In this document: piece after piece, positions 15,928 to 23,331 of the stretch
Layout: each line of letters opens with the position of its first letter
Position numbering within the stretch: position 1 is the stretch's first letter
Assembly (NCBI RefSeq): GCF_004348345.1
Contig: NZ_SMJZ01000066.1
Location: 1-40,244 of the forward strand
Length of the DNA: 40,244 bases
Direction of reading: 5' to 3'
Source of the DNA: Nonomuraea longispora
Lineage (GTDB): Bacteria > Actinomycetota > Actinomycetes > Streptosporangiales > Streptosporangiaceae
Program-made: the position numbers and the translations under genes
The notes under the pieces: generated by a model
Told to the model about the DNA's origin: nothing
The model's database searches: none
Seen by the model: only the letters and a program-made list of their open reading frames with translations

Positions 15928-16976
15928 CTGTGCCTCCATTCGTGGTGCACCTGCTTGAGCAGGTCGCGGGCCGGGACGCGGGCGAGCAGCCCGTCGCGGA
16001 TCAGCGCGGACGACCTCCCCTGCAGGGCGATGTAGCCGGGGAAGCGCGGCCTGACCCAGGCGGCCTCCAAGGTGGCCCGGGTGCCGCGGTAGAAGCTGTC
16101 GCCCTCCCCGGCGGACTCCCATACGGCGCGGGTCGCGGGCTGCCCGCCGGTGGCGGGGAACAGCCCGGTCTGCACCGGCTCCGTCAACAGGCGGCGCAGA
16201 TGGGCGCGGACTGCCTCGCGGATCGTGCCGATGCGCCTGCGGGAGACGGCGAGCCCGGTGCCGCCGAGCACGCTGCCCGGCGGCCGGCCCGGCCAGGCGG
16301 GGGCGTCGGAGAAGGCCAGCGGGTAGGTGGCGTACCCGTACAGGAGGGGGCAGCAGTCGGCCTCGCCCGCCGCCAGCGCGTCGAGCACGCCGATCGGGTT
16401 GCGCATCGACATGCTGGTGTCCGCGGCGGCCAGCAGTTCCGCCATCAGCTCCAGCGCCCTGGCCCCCGCCTCCACGTCCAGGAAGTCGCCCGAGCAGAGC
16501 GCGCAGAACATGAGAAACGCGTGCGGTCCGCCCAGGCACAGCACCATCCGCACGTCCCGGGCGAACCCCGCCATCTCCGTCCAGTCCGCCGGCACCCGCA
16601 CGCCCGGCCCCGCGGCCGCCACCTGGGTGGCCGCGTCGAGCGGCAGCGCCCACTGGCGCCCGTCCAGGCGGTAGCTGTCGAAGCAGCGGCCCGCCGACCC
16701 GGCGCGCAGGGCCGCCAGCTCATCCGGCTCGAACAGCTCCTCCATCGGCACCAGCGCCTCCACCGCCGCGCCCAGCCCGGGATGGTCCACGACGAGCACG
16801 TCGTACGTCTCGCACAGCCGCGCGATCGGCTCCGACTCGAACCCCTCCAGCGGCTGCCGGTCCCACACGATCGGCTCGGGCACTGTGCCGTACGGGTTCC
16901 GGCCGGTCAGGTCGAGCCGGGTCAGCTCGTCCAGCGGGGCGTACCCCCTCGGATGGTCCCAGGTCAGTCCTCGCAT
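15924..16976 (-). CDS. Binding-protein-like protein without signal peptide
   Basis: 350-residue protein that resembles periplasmic solute-binding proteins but has no signal peptide or lipobox; it begins directly with 'MRGLTWDHPRGYAPLDEL'. This start motif and the following 'WDRQPLEGFESEPIARLCETY' and 'YDVLVVDHPGLG' recur, as I remember, in a group annotated as extracellular binding proteins next to CoA-transferases and crotonases. A second lobe has 'CALCSGDFLDVEAG' and 'PLLYGYATYPLAF'. It starts at ATG 16976, inside the CoA-transferase gene (13-nt overlap), and its TGA overlaps the SDR start. Two Cys-rich spots are present. If cytoplasmic, it may hold or sense the pathway's substrate rather than feed a transporter; no permease genes lie in this operon. 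That role is inference. Confidence 0.8.
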   Translation of the reverse strand: MRGLTWDHPRGYAPLDELTRLDLTGRNPYGTVPEPIVWDRQPLEGFESEPIARLCETYDVLVVDHPGLGAAVEALVPMEELFEPDELAALRAGSAGRCFDSYRLDGRQWALPLDAATQVAAAGPGVRVPADWTEMAGFARDVRMVLCLGGPHAFLMFCALCSGDFLDVEAGARALELMAELLAAADTSMSMRNPIGVLDALAAGEADCCPLLYGYATYPLAFSDAPAWPGRPPGSVLGGTGLAVSRRRIGTIREAVRAHLRRLLTEPVQTGLFPATGGQPATRAVWESAGEGDSFYRGTRATLEAAWVRPRFPGYIALQGRSSALIRDGLLARVPARDLLKQVHHEWRHR

Positions 16977-18154
16977 GCCAGCACGCCCTCCGCCAGCAGC
17001 TCGGCCGTGCGCTCCGGCGGGTAGCCGAGCTCGCCGAGCAGTTCCCTCGTGTGCTCGCCCACCAGCGGCGCGCCCCTGCGCACCTCGGGAGGCGTGGCGC
17101 TGAAGCCGTACGGGAAACCGGGCGTGGTCACCGTGCCCTCGGTGCGGTGCTCGTAGGTGACGAACGAGCCGTTGTGCCGGACCTGCGGGTCGGCCACCAG
17201 GTCGGCGTAGCCGTACACCGGGCCGGCCCACACGTCGTGGCGGGCGCAGATCTCCAGCCACTCCGCCGTCGTACGGCAGGGCAGGCGGCGGGCCACGAGC
17301 GCGGTGATCTCGTCGCGCCTGGTGTGGCCGTCGGCGTCGCCGTCCATGCCCGCGAGCCCCGGCAGGTCGAAGGCGACGGCCAGCACGTCGAGCCGGGGCA
17401 TGCCGAGCGCGAGATATCCGTCCTTGGTGGCGAACACGCCGTAGGGCGCGCGGATGTAGGTGTGGCCGTGCGGCTCGCTCCCGCGGCGCTGCGGCACCCC
17501 GCCGACCGTGAAGACCGACAGCTCCTGCATCTGCACGGCGACGGCCGCGTCCAGCATGTTGACGCTCACCCGCTGGCCCTCGCCGGTGCGCTCGCGGTGC
17601 AGCAGCGCGGCCAGCGCGCCTTCGAAGGCGCTGTAGGCGGTGACGGCGTCGATGGCGTAGGTTCCCGCGGGAGCCGGCGGGTCCCCCTCGCGGCCGGTGC
17701 TCAGCATGGCGCCGCTCATGGCCTGCAGCAGCAGATCCTGGCCGGGCCGCGCCATGTAGGGCCCGCTCTCGCCGTAGCCCGACATGGAGACGTACACGAT
17801 GCGGGGGTTGAGCGCGCTGATCGTGGCGTGGTCCATGCCGAGCCGCTCGGCCACGCCGGGCCGGTAGTTCTGCAGGAACACGTCGGCCGTCGCGGCCAGC
17901 CGGTGCACGATCTCCCGGCCCTCGTCCGCCTTGAGGTTCACGGCCAGGCTGCGCTTGTTGCGGTTGAGCGACAGGAACGACGCGTTCACCCGGTTGCCCG
18001 TCGCCCCGCCCGCCGGGGCGTGCCGCTGCCACTCGCCGGTCACCGGCTCGACCTTGACGACGTCGGCGCCGAGGTCGCCCAGCCGCATGGCGGCCAGCGG
18101 CCCCGCCATCGCGATGGACAGGTCGACCACCCGGTAGCCGTCGAGTACGCCCAT
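16964..18154 (-). CDS. Class III CoA-transferase (CaiB/BaiF family)
   Basis: 396-residue family III CoA-transferase, which moves CoA between carboxylic acids through an aspartyl anhydride. Visible family motifs: 'YRVVDLSIAMAGPLAAMRLGDLGADVVKVE' split over residues 7-36, 'NRNKRSLAVNLK' (64-75), 'NYRPGVAERLGMD' (96-108), and 'RPGQDLLLQAMSG', where Asp140 matches the catalytic Asp of formyl-CoA transferase. Length is normal. The ATG at 18154 shares one base with the TGA of the crotonase gene (TGATG). Together with the crotonase downstream in the pathway it suggests that an organic acid is activated to a CoA thioester and then hydrated, isomerised or cleaved. The acid is unknown; a sugar-derived acid is possible given the neighbouring lactonase and epimerase genes. 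Confidence 0.92.
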   Translation of the reverse strand: MGVLDGYRVVDLSIAMAGPLAAMRLGDLGADVVKVEPVTGEWQRHAPAGGATGNRVNASFLSLNRNKRSLAVNLKADEGREIVHRLAATADVFLQNYRPGVAERLGMDHATISALNPRIVYVSMSGYGESGPYMARPGQDLLLQAMSGAMLSTGREGDPPAPAGTYAIDAVTAYSAFEGALAALLHRERTGEGQRVSVNMLDAAVAVQMQELSVFTVGGVPQRRGSEPHGHTYIRAPYGVFATKDGYLALGMPRLDVLAVAFDLPGLAGMDGDADGHTRRDEITALVARRLPCRTTAEWLEICARHDVWAGPVYGYADLVADPQVRHNGSFVTYEHRTEGTVTTPGFPYGFSATPPEVRRGAPLVGEHTRELLGELGYPPERTAELLAEGVLACED

Positions 18155-18930
18155 CAGCGCCCCTCGAACACGGGCTCGCGCCGCTCGGCGAAGGCCGCCC
18201 TGCCCTCGGCCGCGTCGGCGGTGGCGAAGCAGACGGTCTGCAGGTCGCGCTCGTACCGGATGGCCTGCTCCAGCGGCATCGAGTAGGCCGCCCTGACATT
18301 CGCCTTGGCCGTCTGCGCGGCGATCGGCGGCCTGGCCGCGATCCGCCCCGCCAGCTCCAGCGCGGCCGGCAGCAGCTCCTCCCTCGGGTGCAGGTCGGTG
18401 ACCAGCCCCCACCGCAGCGCGCGGCTGGCGTCGATCGGGTCGCCAGTCAGCAGCATGGTGGCCGCGTTGCTCGGGCCGACGGCGTGGGCGAGCAGCGCCG
18501 ACTGGCCGCTGCCGCCGATCCAGCCCAGCTTGATCTCCGGCGCGGCGAACGTCGCCGTGTCTGCGGCCAGCCGGATGTCGCAGGCCATGGCCAGTTCCAG
18601 GCCGCCGCCGTAGGCGTAGCCGTTGACGGCCGCGATGAGCGGCTTGCGCAGGGCGCGTACGGCGTCGCCGTAGTCGCCGCGGTTGCGGAACTCCCACGGC
18701 GTCGCGTACGCGTCGAGTTCGCCGATGTCGCTTCCGACGCAGAACGAGCGTTCGCCCGCGCCCGTGAGCACGGCCACCCGCACGCCCGGGTCGGCGTCCA
18801 CCCTGTCGAGGCCGGCGCGCAGGGCGGCGGCCATGCCGGGGGTGATGGCGTTGAGCTTGTCGGGTCTGTTCAGGGTGATGACGGCCACGGGACCGTCGAC
18901 GTCGAGGTGGACGTGCACGTGTTCGCTCAT
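18154..18930 (-). CDS. Enoyl-CoA hydratase/isomerase (crotonase family)
   Basis: 258-residue crotonase-fold protein. Oxyanion-hole segments are 'SFCVGSDIGEL' and 'YAYGGGLELAMACD'; both acidic residues of true hydratases are kept, Glu112 in Leu-Glu-Leu-Ala and Glu132 in Ala-Pro-Glu-Ile. The usual 'PGAGGTQRL' after the second Glu is changed to 'IGGSGQSALL', so an activity other than standard beta-oxidation hydration is possible. ATG 18930 lies 12 nt after the regulator's stop and lacks a clear Shine-Dalgarno. It overlaps the CoA-transferase start by one base, so the pair is coupled. It probably acts on the CoA thioester formed by the CoA-transferase. Confidence 0.9.
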   Translation of the reverse strand: MSEHVHVHLDVDGPVAVITLNRPDKLNAITPGMAAALRAGLDRVDADPGVRVAVLTGAGERSFCVGSDIGELDAYATPWEFRNRGDYGDAVRALRKPLIAAVNGYAYGGGLELAMACDIRLAADTATFAAPEIKLGWIGGSGQSALLAHAVGPSNAATMLLTGDPIDASRALRWGLVTDLHPREELLPAALELAGRIAARPPIAAQTAKANVRAAYSMPLEQAIRYERDLQTVCFATADAAEGRAAFAERREPVFEGR

Positions 18931-18942
18931 TTCATGGGGTGG

Positions 18943-19659
18943 TCAGCAGCAGAGCCGTACGTGCTGCTCGGCGTCGGCGCGGGCGACCTCGACCACCTCG
19001 CGCATGGCCTCCTCGGCCTTGCGGTGGTGGTGGCGCCTGATCGCCACGGCGACACGTTCGTGGCCGGGCAGCGTCTCCTTGTTGTGGGCGACGGAACGGG
19101 TGTGCACCTGGCGTACGGACCGCAGGGCGATGCTGATCATGTCGTAGACGTAGAGCAGCAGGTCGTTGTCCGCCGCGGCGAACACCGCCTTGTGGAAGGC
19201 CAGGTCGGCCTCGATGAACGGCTCGGGGTCGTCGGCGGTGGCGTAGAGCGCGGCCAGCGCCTCGTCGATGCGCCGGACGGCCACCGCGTCCGCCCGCTCG
19301 GCCGCCACCCGCGCCGCCCCGGGCTCCAGCGCGACCCGCAGGTCGGCCAGCACCCGGATGTCGCCGGGCCGCGGCTCGGGCATGAACCGCCAGCTCAGGA
19401 CGTCGGCGTCGAGCAGATTCCAGGACTCGCGGGGGCGCACGATGGTGCCCGCGCTCCTCCTGGTCTCCAGCAGGCCCTTGCCGGCCAGCACCTTCACGCC
19501 CTCCCTGACGGCGGAGCGGCCCACGCCGAGCTCGCCGACCAGCTCCTCCTCGATGGGGATGGACGTGCCGGGAGCCAGCCCGCCCTCGACGATCTGCGCG
19601 CCGAGCGCCTGGACGACCTGGACGTGCCGGGCCGCGTCCGGCTGGGGATCTGTTGCCAC
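18943..19659 (-). CDS. GntR-family (FadR/FCD) transcriptional regulator
   Basis: 238-residue repressor-type regulator. The N-terminal winged helix spans roughly 10-75 ('GTSIPIEEELVGELGVGRSA' followed by 'VREGVKVLAGKGLLETRRSAG'). The C-terminal all-helical FCD ligand domain includes 'FIEADLAFHKAVFAAADND', giving Asp and His metal ligands, and later His in 'PGHERVAVAI'. It starts at GTG 19659 with no evident ribosome-binding site. It is the first gene of the leftward CoA-transferase operon and faces the racemase/RLP/kinase operon. Two palindromes of the form TTCATC-N-GATGAA lie 42-75 bp upstream (19701-19734) and are probably its operators, controlling both directions. The FCD subgroup usually binds sugar acids or organic acids. 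Confidence 0.92.
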   Translation of the reverse strand: MATDPQPDAARHVQVVQALGAQIVEGGLAPGTSIPIEEELVGELGVGRSAVREGVKVLAGKGLLETRRSAGTIVRPRESWNLLDADVLSWRFMPEPRPGDIRVLADLRVALEPGAARVAAERADAVAVRRIDEALAALYATADDPEPFIEADLAFHKAVFAAADNDLLLYVYDMISIALRSVRQVHTRSVAHNKETLPGHERVAVAIRRHHHRKAEEAMREVVEVARADAEQHVRLCC

Positions 19660-19700
19660 GGTTTCGCAAGCTACCCCGAGCGCCGCCGTTTTCCTAGACC

Positions 19701-19734
19701 TTCATCCGATGAAATTCGAACTTCATCGGATGAA
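19701..19734. promoter_or_regulatory. Two palindromic operators TTCATCNGATGAA, 21 bp apart
   Basis: TTCATCCGATGAA (19701-19713) and TTCATCGGATGAA (19722-19734) are both perfect 6-bp dyads around one central base. Their centres are 21 bp apart, two DNA turns, so bound dimers would sit on one face. They lie between the divergent GntR gene and the plus-strand racemase/RLP/kinase operon. Confidence 0.8.
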
Positions 19735-19739
19735 GGCCC

Positions 19740-19768
19740 TTAACAATCCCGGATCCCAGTAGTACGTT
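19740..19768 (+). promoter_or_regulatory. Candidate promoter of the racemase/RLP/kinase operon
   Basis: TTAACA (19740-19745), 17-nt spacer, TACGTT (19763-19768); the leader to ATG 19808 would be about 33 nt and includes GGGAGAG. The second palindrome ends 5 bp before the -35, so bound regulator could block or help RNA polymerase. The -10 match is moderate. Confidence 0.45.
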
Positions 19769-19807
19769 CCCAGCAAGCGGCACCGACCTCCGCCACAGGG
19801 AGAGACC

Positions 19808-20482
19808 ATGAGGCTGGCACTGATCCACACCTCGGCGACGCTGGTCGACGTGTTCGCCGGGCTGTGCGCCGAGCACCTGCCCGGCGTCGGCACGTTCAAC
19901 ATCGTCGACGACAGTCTGATCAAGGACACCATCGCCGCCGGCCGCCTCACACCTCTGACGGCGCGGCGCGTCGCCGGTCACGTCGGCTCCGCCGAGGCCG
20001 CGGGGGCCGATCACATCCTGGTGACCTGCTCCTCCATCGGCGCCGCCGTCGAGGCCGCCGAGCCGCTGACCGGCGTGCCGGTGACCCGCGTCGACCGCCC
20101 GATGGCCGACCGCGCCGTCGCGCTCGGCCGCAGGATCGGCGTGCTCGCCACCCTCACCACCACCCTCGAACCCACCGCCGACCTCGTACGCCGGCGTGCC
20201 GCCGCCGCCGGAAAGGAGATCGAGCTGACCGCCAGGGTGTGCCAGGGCGCGTTCGAGGCGCTGATGAGCGGCGACGCCGCCACCCACGACGCGCACGTGG
20301 CGCGGGCCCTCGCCCAACTCGGCGCGGACGTCGACGTGGTCGTGCTGGCCCAGGCGTCCATGGCCCGCGTCGCCGGTACGGTTCCGGCGACGGTTCCGGC
20401 GACGGGGCCGATCCTGACCAGCCCGCCGCTCGCCATGCGACACCTGGCCCGGGAGATCCTGGGCGAGCGGGCGGGCCGGTGA
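19808..20482 (+). CDS. Aspartate/glutamate racemase-fold protein
   Basis: 224-residue protein of the Asp/Glu/hydantoin racemase superfamily. The first-lobe motif 'HILVTCSSIGAAVE' places Cys74 at the usual catalytic position. In the second lobe, where two-Cys racemases have a Gly-Cys motif, it has 'VVLAQASMARVAG' instead, so the second catalytic Cys is missing. True racemisation by a two-Cys mechanism is therefore doubtful, and an isomerase or decarboxylase-like role should be considered. ATG 19808 follows GGGAGAG at good spacing. A small 12-nt tandem duplication (20378-20401) adds a Val-Pro-Ala-Thr repeat near the C-terminus. The TGA overlaps the GTG of the RuBisCO-like gene, and the kinase follows, so it probably serves the same sugar-acid pathway. 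Confidence 0.87.
   Translation: MRLALIHTSATLVDVFAGLCAEHLPGVGTFNIVDDSLIKDTIAAGRLTPLTARRVAGHVGSAEAAGADHILVTCSSIGAAVEAAEPLTGVPVTRVDRPMADRAVALGRRIGVLATLTTTLEPTADLVRRRAAAAGKEIELTARVCQGAFEALMSGDAATHDAHVARALAQLGADVDVVVLAQASMARVAGTVPATVPATGPILTSPPLAMRHLAREILGERAGR
20378..20401. repeat. 12-nt tandem duplication inside the racemase-fold gene
   Basis: ACGGTTCCGGCG occurs twice in direct succession and is followed by the partial copy ACGGGGCCG. It encodes Thr-Val-Pro-Ala repeats in a probable surface loop and keeps the frame. Confidence 0.85.
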
Positions 20483-21795
20483 CCACCTCGCCCGGAGCGG
20501 AGCGCGTACCGGCCGCCCGGCTCGGGGCGGGCCGCGAGCCGGGGGACGGGCGCGAGCTGACCGTCGCCACGTACCACGTGCTCACGCGCCTGCCGCTCGA
20601 ACAGGCGGTGAGCGCGATCGCGGGCGAGCAGAGCACCGGCACGTTCGTCGGCGTCGCGGGCGAGACCGACGAACTGCGCGCCCGGCACGGCGCGGTGGTG
20701 CTCGGCATGACCGAGATCCCCCCGCCGGTCACCGAGGCGCTGCCCGGTGCGGCCGGCGACGGGCCGCTCACCGCCGGCCTGGTGCGGATCGGGTTCCCCC
20801 TGGACAACACCGGGCCGTCGCTCACGAACCTGCTCCCCGTGGTCGCGGGCAACCTGTTCGAGCTGCGGGAGCTGGCCGGGCTGAAACTGACCGACCTCGA
20901 CCTGCCCGCCGCGTTCGCGCAGGCATACCTGCCGGCCCGGTTCGCGGTGGAGGGCACACGGCGGCTGGTGGGGCGTCCCGGCGGGGTGCTGATCGGCACC
21001 ATCGTCAAGCCCAACGTCGGGCTGCGCCCCTCCGACTACGTGGACCTGGTGGTCGAGCTCGGGCTGTCCGGGGCCGACTTCATCAAGGACGACGAGGTGA
21101 ACGGCGACTGCCCGCCCGCGCCGCTGCCGCAGCGGGTGCGCGCGGTCACGTCCGCGCTCGACGAGGTCGAACGGAGGACCGGGCGGCGGCCGATGTACGC
21201 CTTCAACATCAGCGACGAACCCGACCGGATGCTCGCCCATCATGACCTCGTCGTGGCCGCCGGCGGCACCTGCGTCATGGTCAACCTGAACGTCGTCGGC
21301 CTCCCCGCGGCCGCGATGTTGCGCCGGCACTCCCGCGTGGCGATCCACGGGCACCTCACCGGCACCGGAGCCCTGTTCCGCCATCCCGGGATCGGCATCG
21401 CCCACGTCGCCTACCAGAAGCTGGCCCGCCTGGCGGGGGTCGACCACCTGCACTGCGGCGGGTTCCACAGCAAGTTCTACGTCACCGACGACGACGTGCG
21501 ACGCACGGTGGCGGCCGTACGCGAACCGCTGCTCGGCGGCTTCCCGTGCCTGCCCGTGTTGTCGTCCGCCCAGTGGGCCGGCACCGCGCCCGTCACCCTG
21601 GAGCGCACCGGCACCAGCGACCTGCTCGTCCTCGCGGGAGGCGGCGTGCTCGGCCATCCCGACGGGCCCGCGGCCGGGATCGCCAGCATGAGGCAGGCGT
21701 GGGCGGCGGCCGAGGCGGGCGTGCCGCTGACCGAGGTGGGCGAGCCCGAGCTGGCCAGGGCGCTTCGGCACTTCGGCGGGGTGGTGCGGAAGTGA
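20479..21795 (+). CDS. RuBisCO-like protein (form IV RLP), possible 3-oxo-isoapionate-4-phosphate decarboxylase
   Basis: 438-residue RuBisCO large-subunit homologue. The barrel shows 'GTIVKPNVGL' with Lys177 (RuBisCO has KPKLGL), and the metal/carbamate site 'FIKDDEVNGD' with Lys203, Asp205 and Glu206. It also has 'HGHLTGTGALFRHPGIG', 'HCGGFHSKFY' where loop 6 would be, and 'AGGGVLGHPDGPAAGIASM' for phosphate binding. The loop-6 Lys motif of true RuBisCO is replaced, so CO2 fixation is not expected. GTG at 20479 overlaps the racemase TGA (GTGA). It lies directly before a DUF1537 kinase. This RLP-kinase pair matches the OiaX/OiaK arrangement described for D-apiose catabolism, where the RLP removes CO2 from a phosphorylated 3-oxo sugar acid. 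That reaction is the leading inference; other RLP reactions cannot be excluded. Confidence 0.9.
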   Translation: MTTSPGAERVPAARLGAGREPGDGRELTVATYHVLTRLPLEQAVSAIAGEQSTGTFVGVAGETDELRARHGAVVLGMTEIPPPVTEALPGAAGDGPLTAGLVRIGFPLDNTGPSLTNLLPVVAGNLFELRELAGLKLTDLDLPAAFAQAYLPARFAVEGTRRLVGRPGGVLIGTIVKPNVGLRPSDYVDLVVELGLSGADFIKDDEVNGDCPPAPLPQRVRAVTSALDEVERRTGRRPMYAFNISDEPDRMLAHHDLVVAAGGTCVMVNLNVVGLPAAAMLRRHSRVAIHGHLTGTGALFRHPGIGIAHVAYQKLARLAGVDHLHCGGFHSKFYVTDDDVRRTVAAVREPLLGGFPCLPVLSSAQWAGTAPVTLERTGTSDLLVLAGGGVLGHPDGPAAGIASMRQAWAAAEAGVPLTEVGEPELARALRHFGGVVRK

Positions 21796-21802
21796 GGCCG
21801 CG

Positions 21803-23128
21803 GTGACGCGCATCGCCTTCGCGGCCGACGACTTCACGGGCGCGACCGACGCGTTGTGGCAGTTCAGGAGGTTCGGGCTGACCGGGTCGCTGGTCACCGA
21901 CGTGGCGCACCTGCACGACCGGGACGACGTCATCGGCATCGCCACCACCGCGCGGACGTCGGCCGACCCCGCCTCCGTGGTGCTGCCCGCCTTCACGGCC
22001 CTGGCGGGGCTGCGGCCGCTGGTCATCCAGTACAAGGTCTGCTCGACCTTCGACTCCTCCCCGCAGCGCGGGAGCATCGGGGCCGTCGTCGCGGCCCTGC
22101 ACCGCGCGGGCATGGCACGGGGTCCCGTACCGGTGCTGGCCGCGCAGCCCGAGCTGGGCCGCTGCACGTGGTTCGCCAACCATTTCGTACGCGCGGGCGA
22201 CGAGGTCCACCGGCTCGACCGTTACCCGCCGGCGCGCGACCACCCGGTCACCCCCGCGACGGAGGCCGACCTGCGGGTACGCCTGGCCGAGCAGGGCGCG
22301 GGACGTACCGGGTGGTTGCCCGCGTCGCCGTCGGAGGACGACTACCGGGCGAGGGCCGGGGACGCGGCCTTCGTCGCGGACGCGGTGACGGACGAGCACG
22401 TCAGGGCGCTCGGGCGGTTGCTGCTCGCCGACGCGGCCACCCGTACCCCGCTGTGCTGCGTCGGCTCCGGCGGCCTCAGCCGCGCCCTCGCCTCAGCACT
22501 CGCCTCCGCCTCCGCTCCGGCGACGACGGCGGGGCGGGAAGTGCTGGGGGCGGTCGCGCCGGTGCTCGTCCTGTCGGGAAGCCGCTCGCCGATCACCGCC
22601 CGCCAGATCGACACGGCCGAGCGGGCGGGGTGGCGGGTGTTCGCCGACCTGTCCAGTCCCGCCGGCCTCGTCGAGCAGGTGGAGGAGAGCCTGCGCGACG
22701 GCCGGCACACCATCGTCGAGTCGACCCGCGGACCGGCCAGGGACCCGGACGGCATCGGGACGTCGCTCGGCCGGATCGCCGCGACCATGGTGCGCGCCGG
22801 GCTGGTGCGGCGGCTGGTGATCGCGGGCGGCGACACCTCGGGCCAGGTCGTGGCCGCGCTCGGCGTCCGGTCGCTGGACGTGGTCGCCTCGCTCGCGGCA
22901 GGCGGGCCGGTGTGCGTGCCGGCCTCGGACGATCCCGCGGTCGACGGGATCGAGGTGGCGCTGAAGGGCGGCCAGGTGGGCGGGGACGACTATTTCCTGC
23001 GCGCCGCCGCCGGTCACCGCGAGCGGCCTGATGACTGCCGGCTCGGGGCAGGGTACGCGCCAGCGCGTCGGCCACCAGGGCCGGCCGCGGAAGGGGACGT
23101 GGCAGGAGATGCAGTTCGACGTCGGTGA
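21803..23128 (+). CDS. DUF1537 four-carbon acid sugar kinase family protein
   Basis: 441-residue ATP-dependent kinase for 3-oxo or aldonic sugar acids (relatives phosphorylate 3-oxo-tetronates, threonate or 3-oxo-isoapionate). The N-terminal substrate domain begins 'IAFAADDFTGATDAL'. The C-terminal nucleotide domain has 'VLVLSGSRSPITARQI', 'LVIAGGDTSGQVVAALGV' and 'EVALKGGQVGGDDYF'. ATG 21803 lies 7 nt after the RLP stop. Family members normally end soon after the Gly-Gly-Asp-Asp-Tyr-Phe motif. Here about 40 more residues follow (Arg/Pro/Gly-rich and not family-like), and an adjacent frame has a stop at 23029-23031. A late frameshift or drift into decayed flanking DNA is likely. It probably makes the phosphorylated substrate of the RLP. 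Confidence 0.9.
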   Translation: MTRIAFAADDFTGATDALWQFRRFGLTGSLVTDVAHLHDRDDVIGIATTARTSADPASVVLPAFTALAGLRPLVIQYKVCSTFDSSPQRGSIGAVVAALHRAGMARGPVPVLAAQPELGRCTWFANHFVRAGDEVHRLDRYPPARDHPVTPATEADLRVRLAEQGAGRTGWLPASPSEDDYRARAGDAAFVADAVTDEHVRALGRLLLADAATRTPLCCVGSGGLSRALASALASASAPATTAGREVLGAVAPVLVLSGSRSPITARQIDTAERAGWRVFADLSSPAGLVEQVEESLRDGRHTIVESTRGPARDPDGIGTSLGRIAATMVRAGLVRRLVIAGGDTSGQVVAALGVRSLDVVASLAAGGPVCVPASDDPAVDGIEVALKGGQVGGDDYFLRAAAGHRERPDDCRLGAGYAPARRPPGPAAEGDVAGDAVRRR

Positions 23129-23331
23129 CGACGCTGAGCTCACCGTCCGCCGTCCAGCCCAGGGCTTCGACGGAGCACTGGAAGGGCAGAGCGTGCAGCC
23201 GCTCGCCCTCCGCGGGCCAGACGGTCACCACCGGCGCCCTGCTCGATCGCGGTCCGTAACTGCCTGCGGATCGTCTCCTCCGGTAACCCGATCGGTTCCA
23301 CGTCGCCTCCGAGGTGTTCGGCCGATGGCAT
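23020..23331 (-). pseudogene. Possible frameshifted remnant of a small unknown gene
   Basis: On the minus strand, from ATG 23331, one frame reads 'MPSAEHLGGDVEPIGLPEE' and continues to 'RTAIEQGA' at about 23233. The sense-like text then continues in another frame as 'VVTVWPAEGERLHALPFQC' to 'LARTLPRAG' near 23050. A single-base slip near 23232 would join them. The second half overlaps the odd 3' tail of the kinase. I recognise no family, and there is no convincing stop. It could also be chance coding-like sequence in high-GC DNA. Confidence 0.35.

Noticed and set aside
20479..21795. A true CO2-fixing RuBisCO large subunit
   Set aside because: Loop 6 Lys motif and several substrate residues are replaced, no small subunit or phosphoribulokinase is nearby, and it is linked to a sugar-acid kinase.
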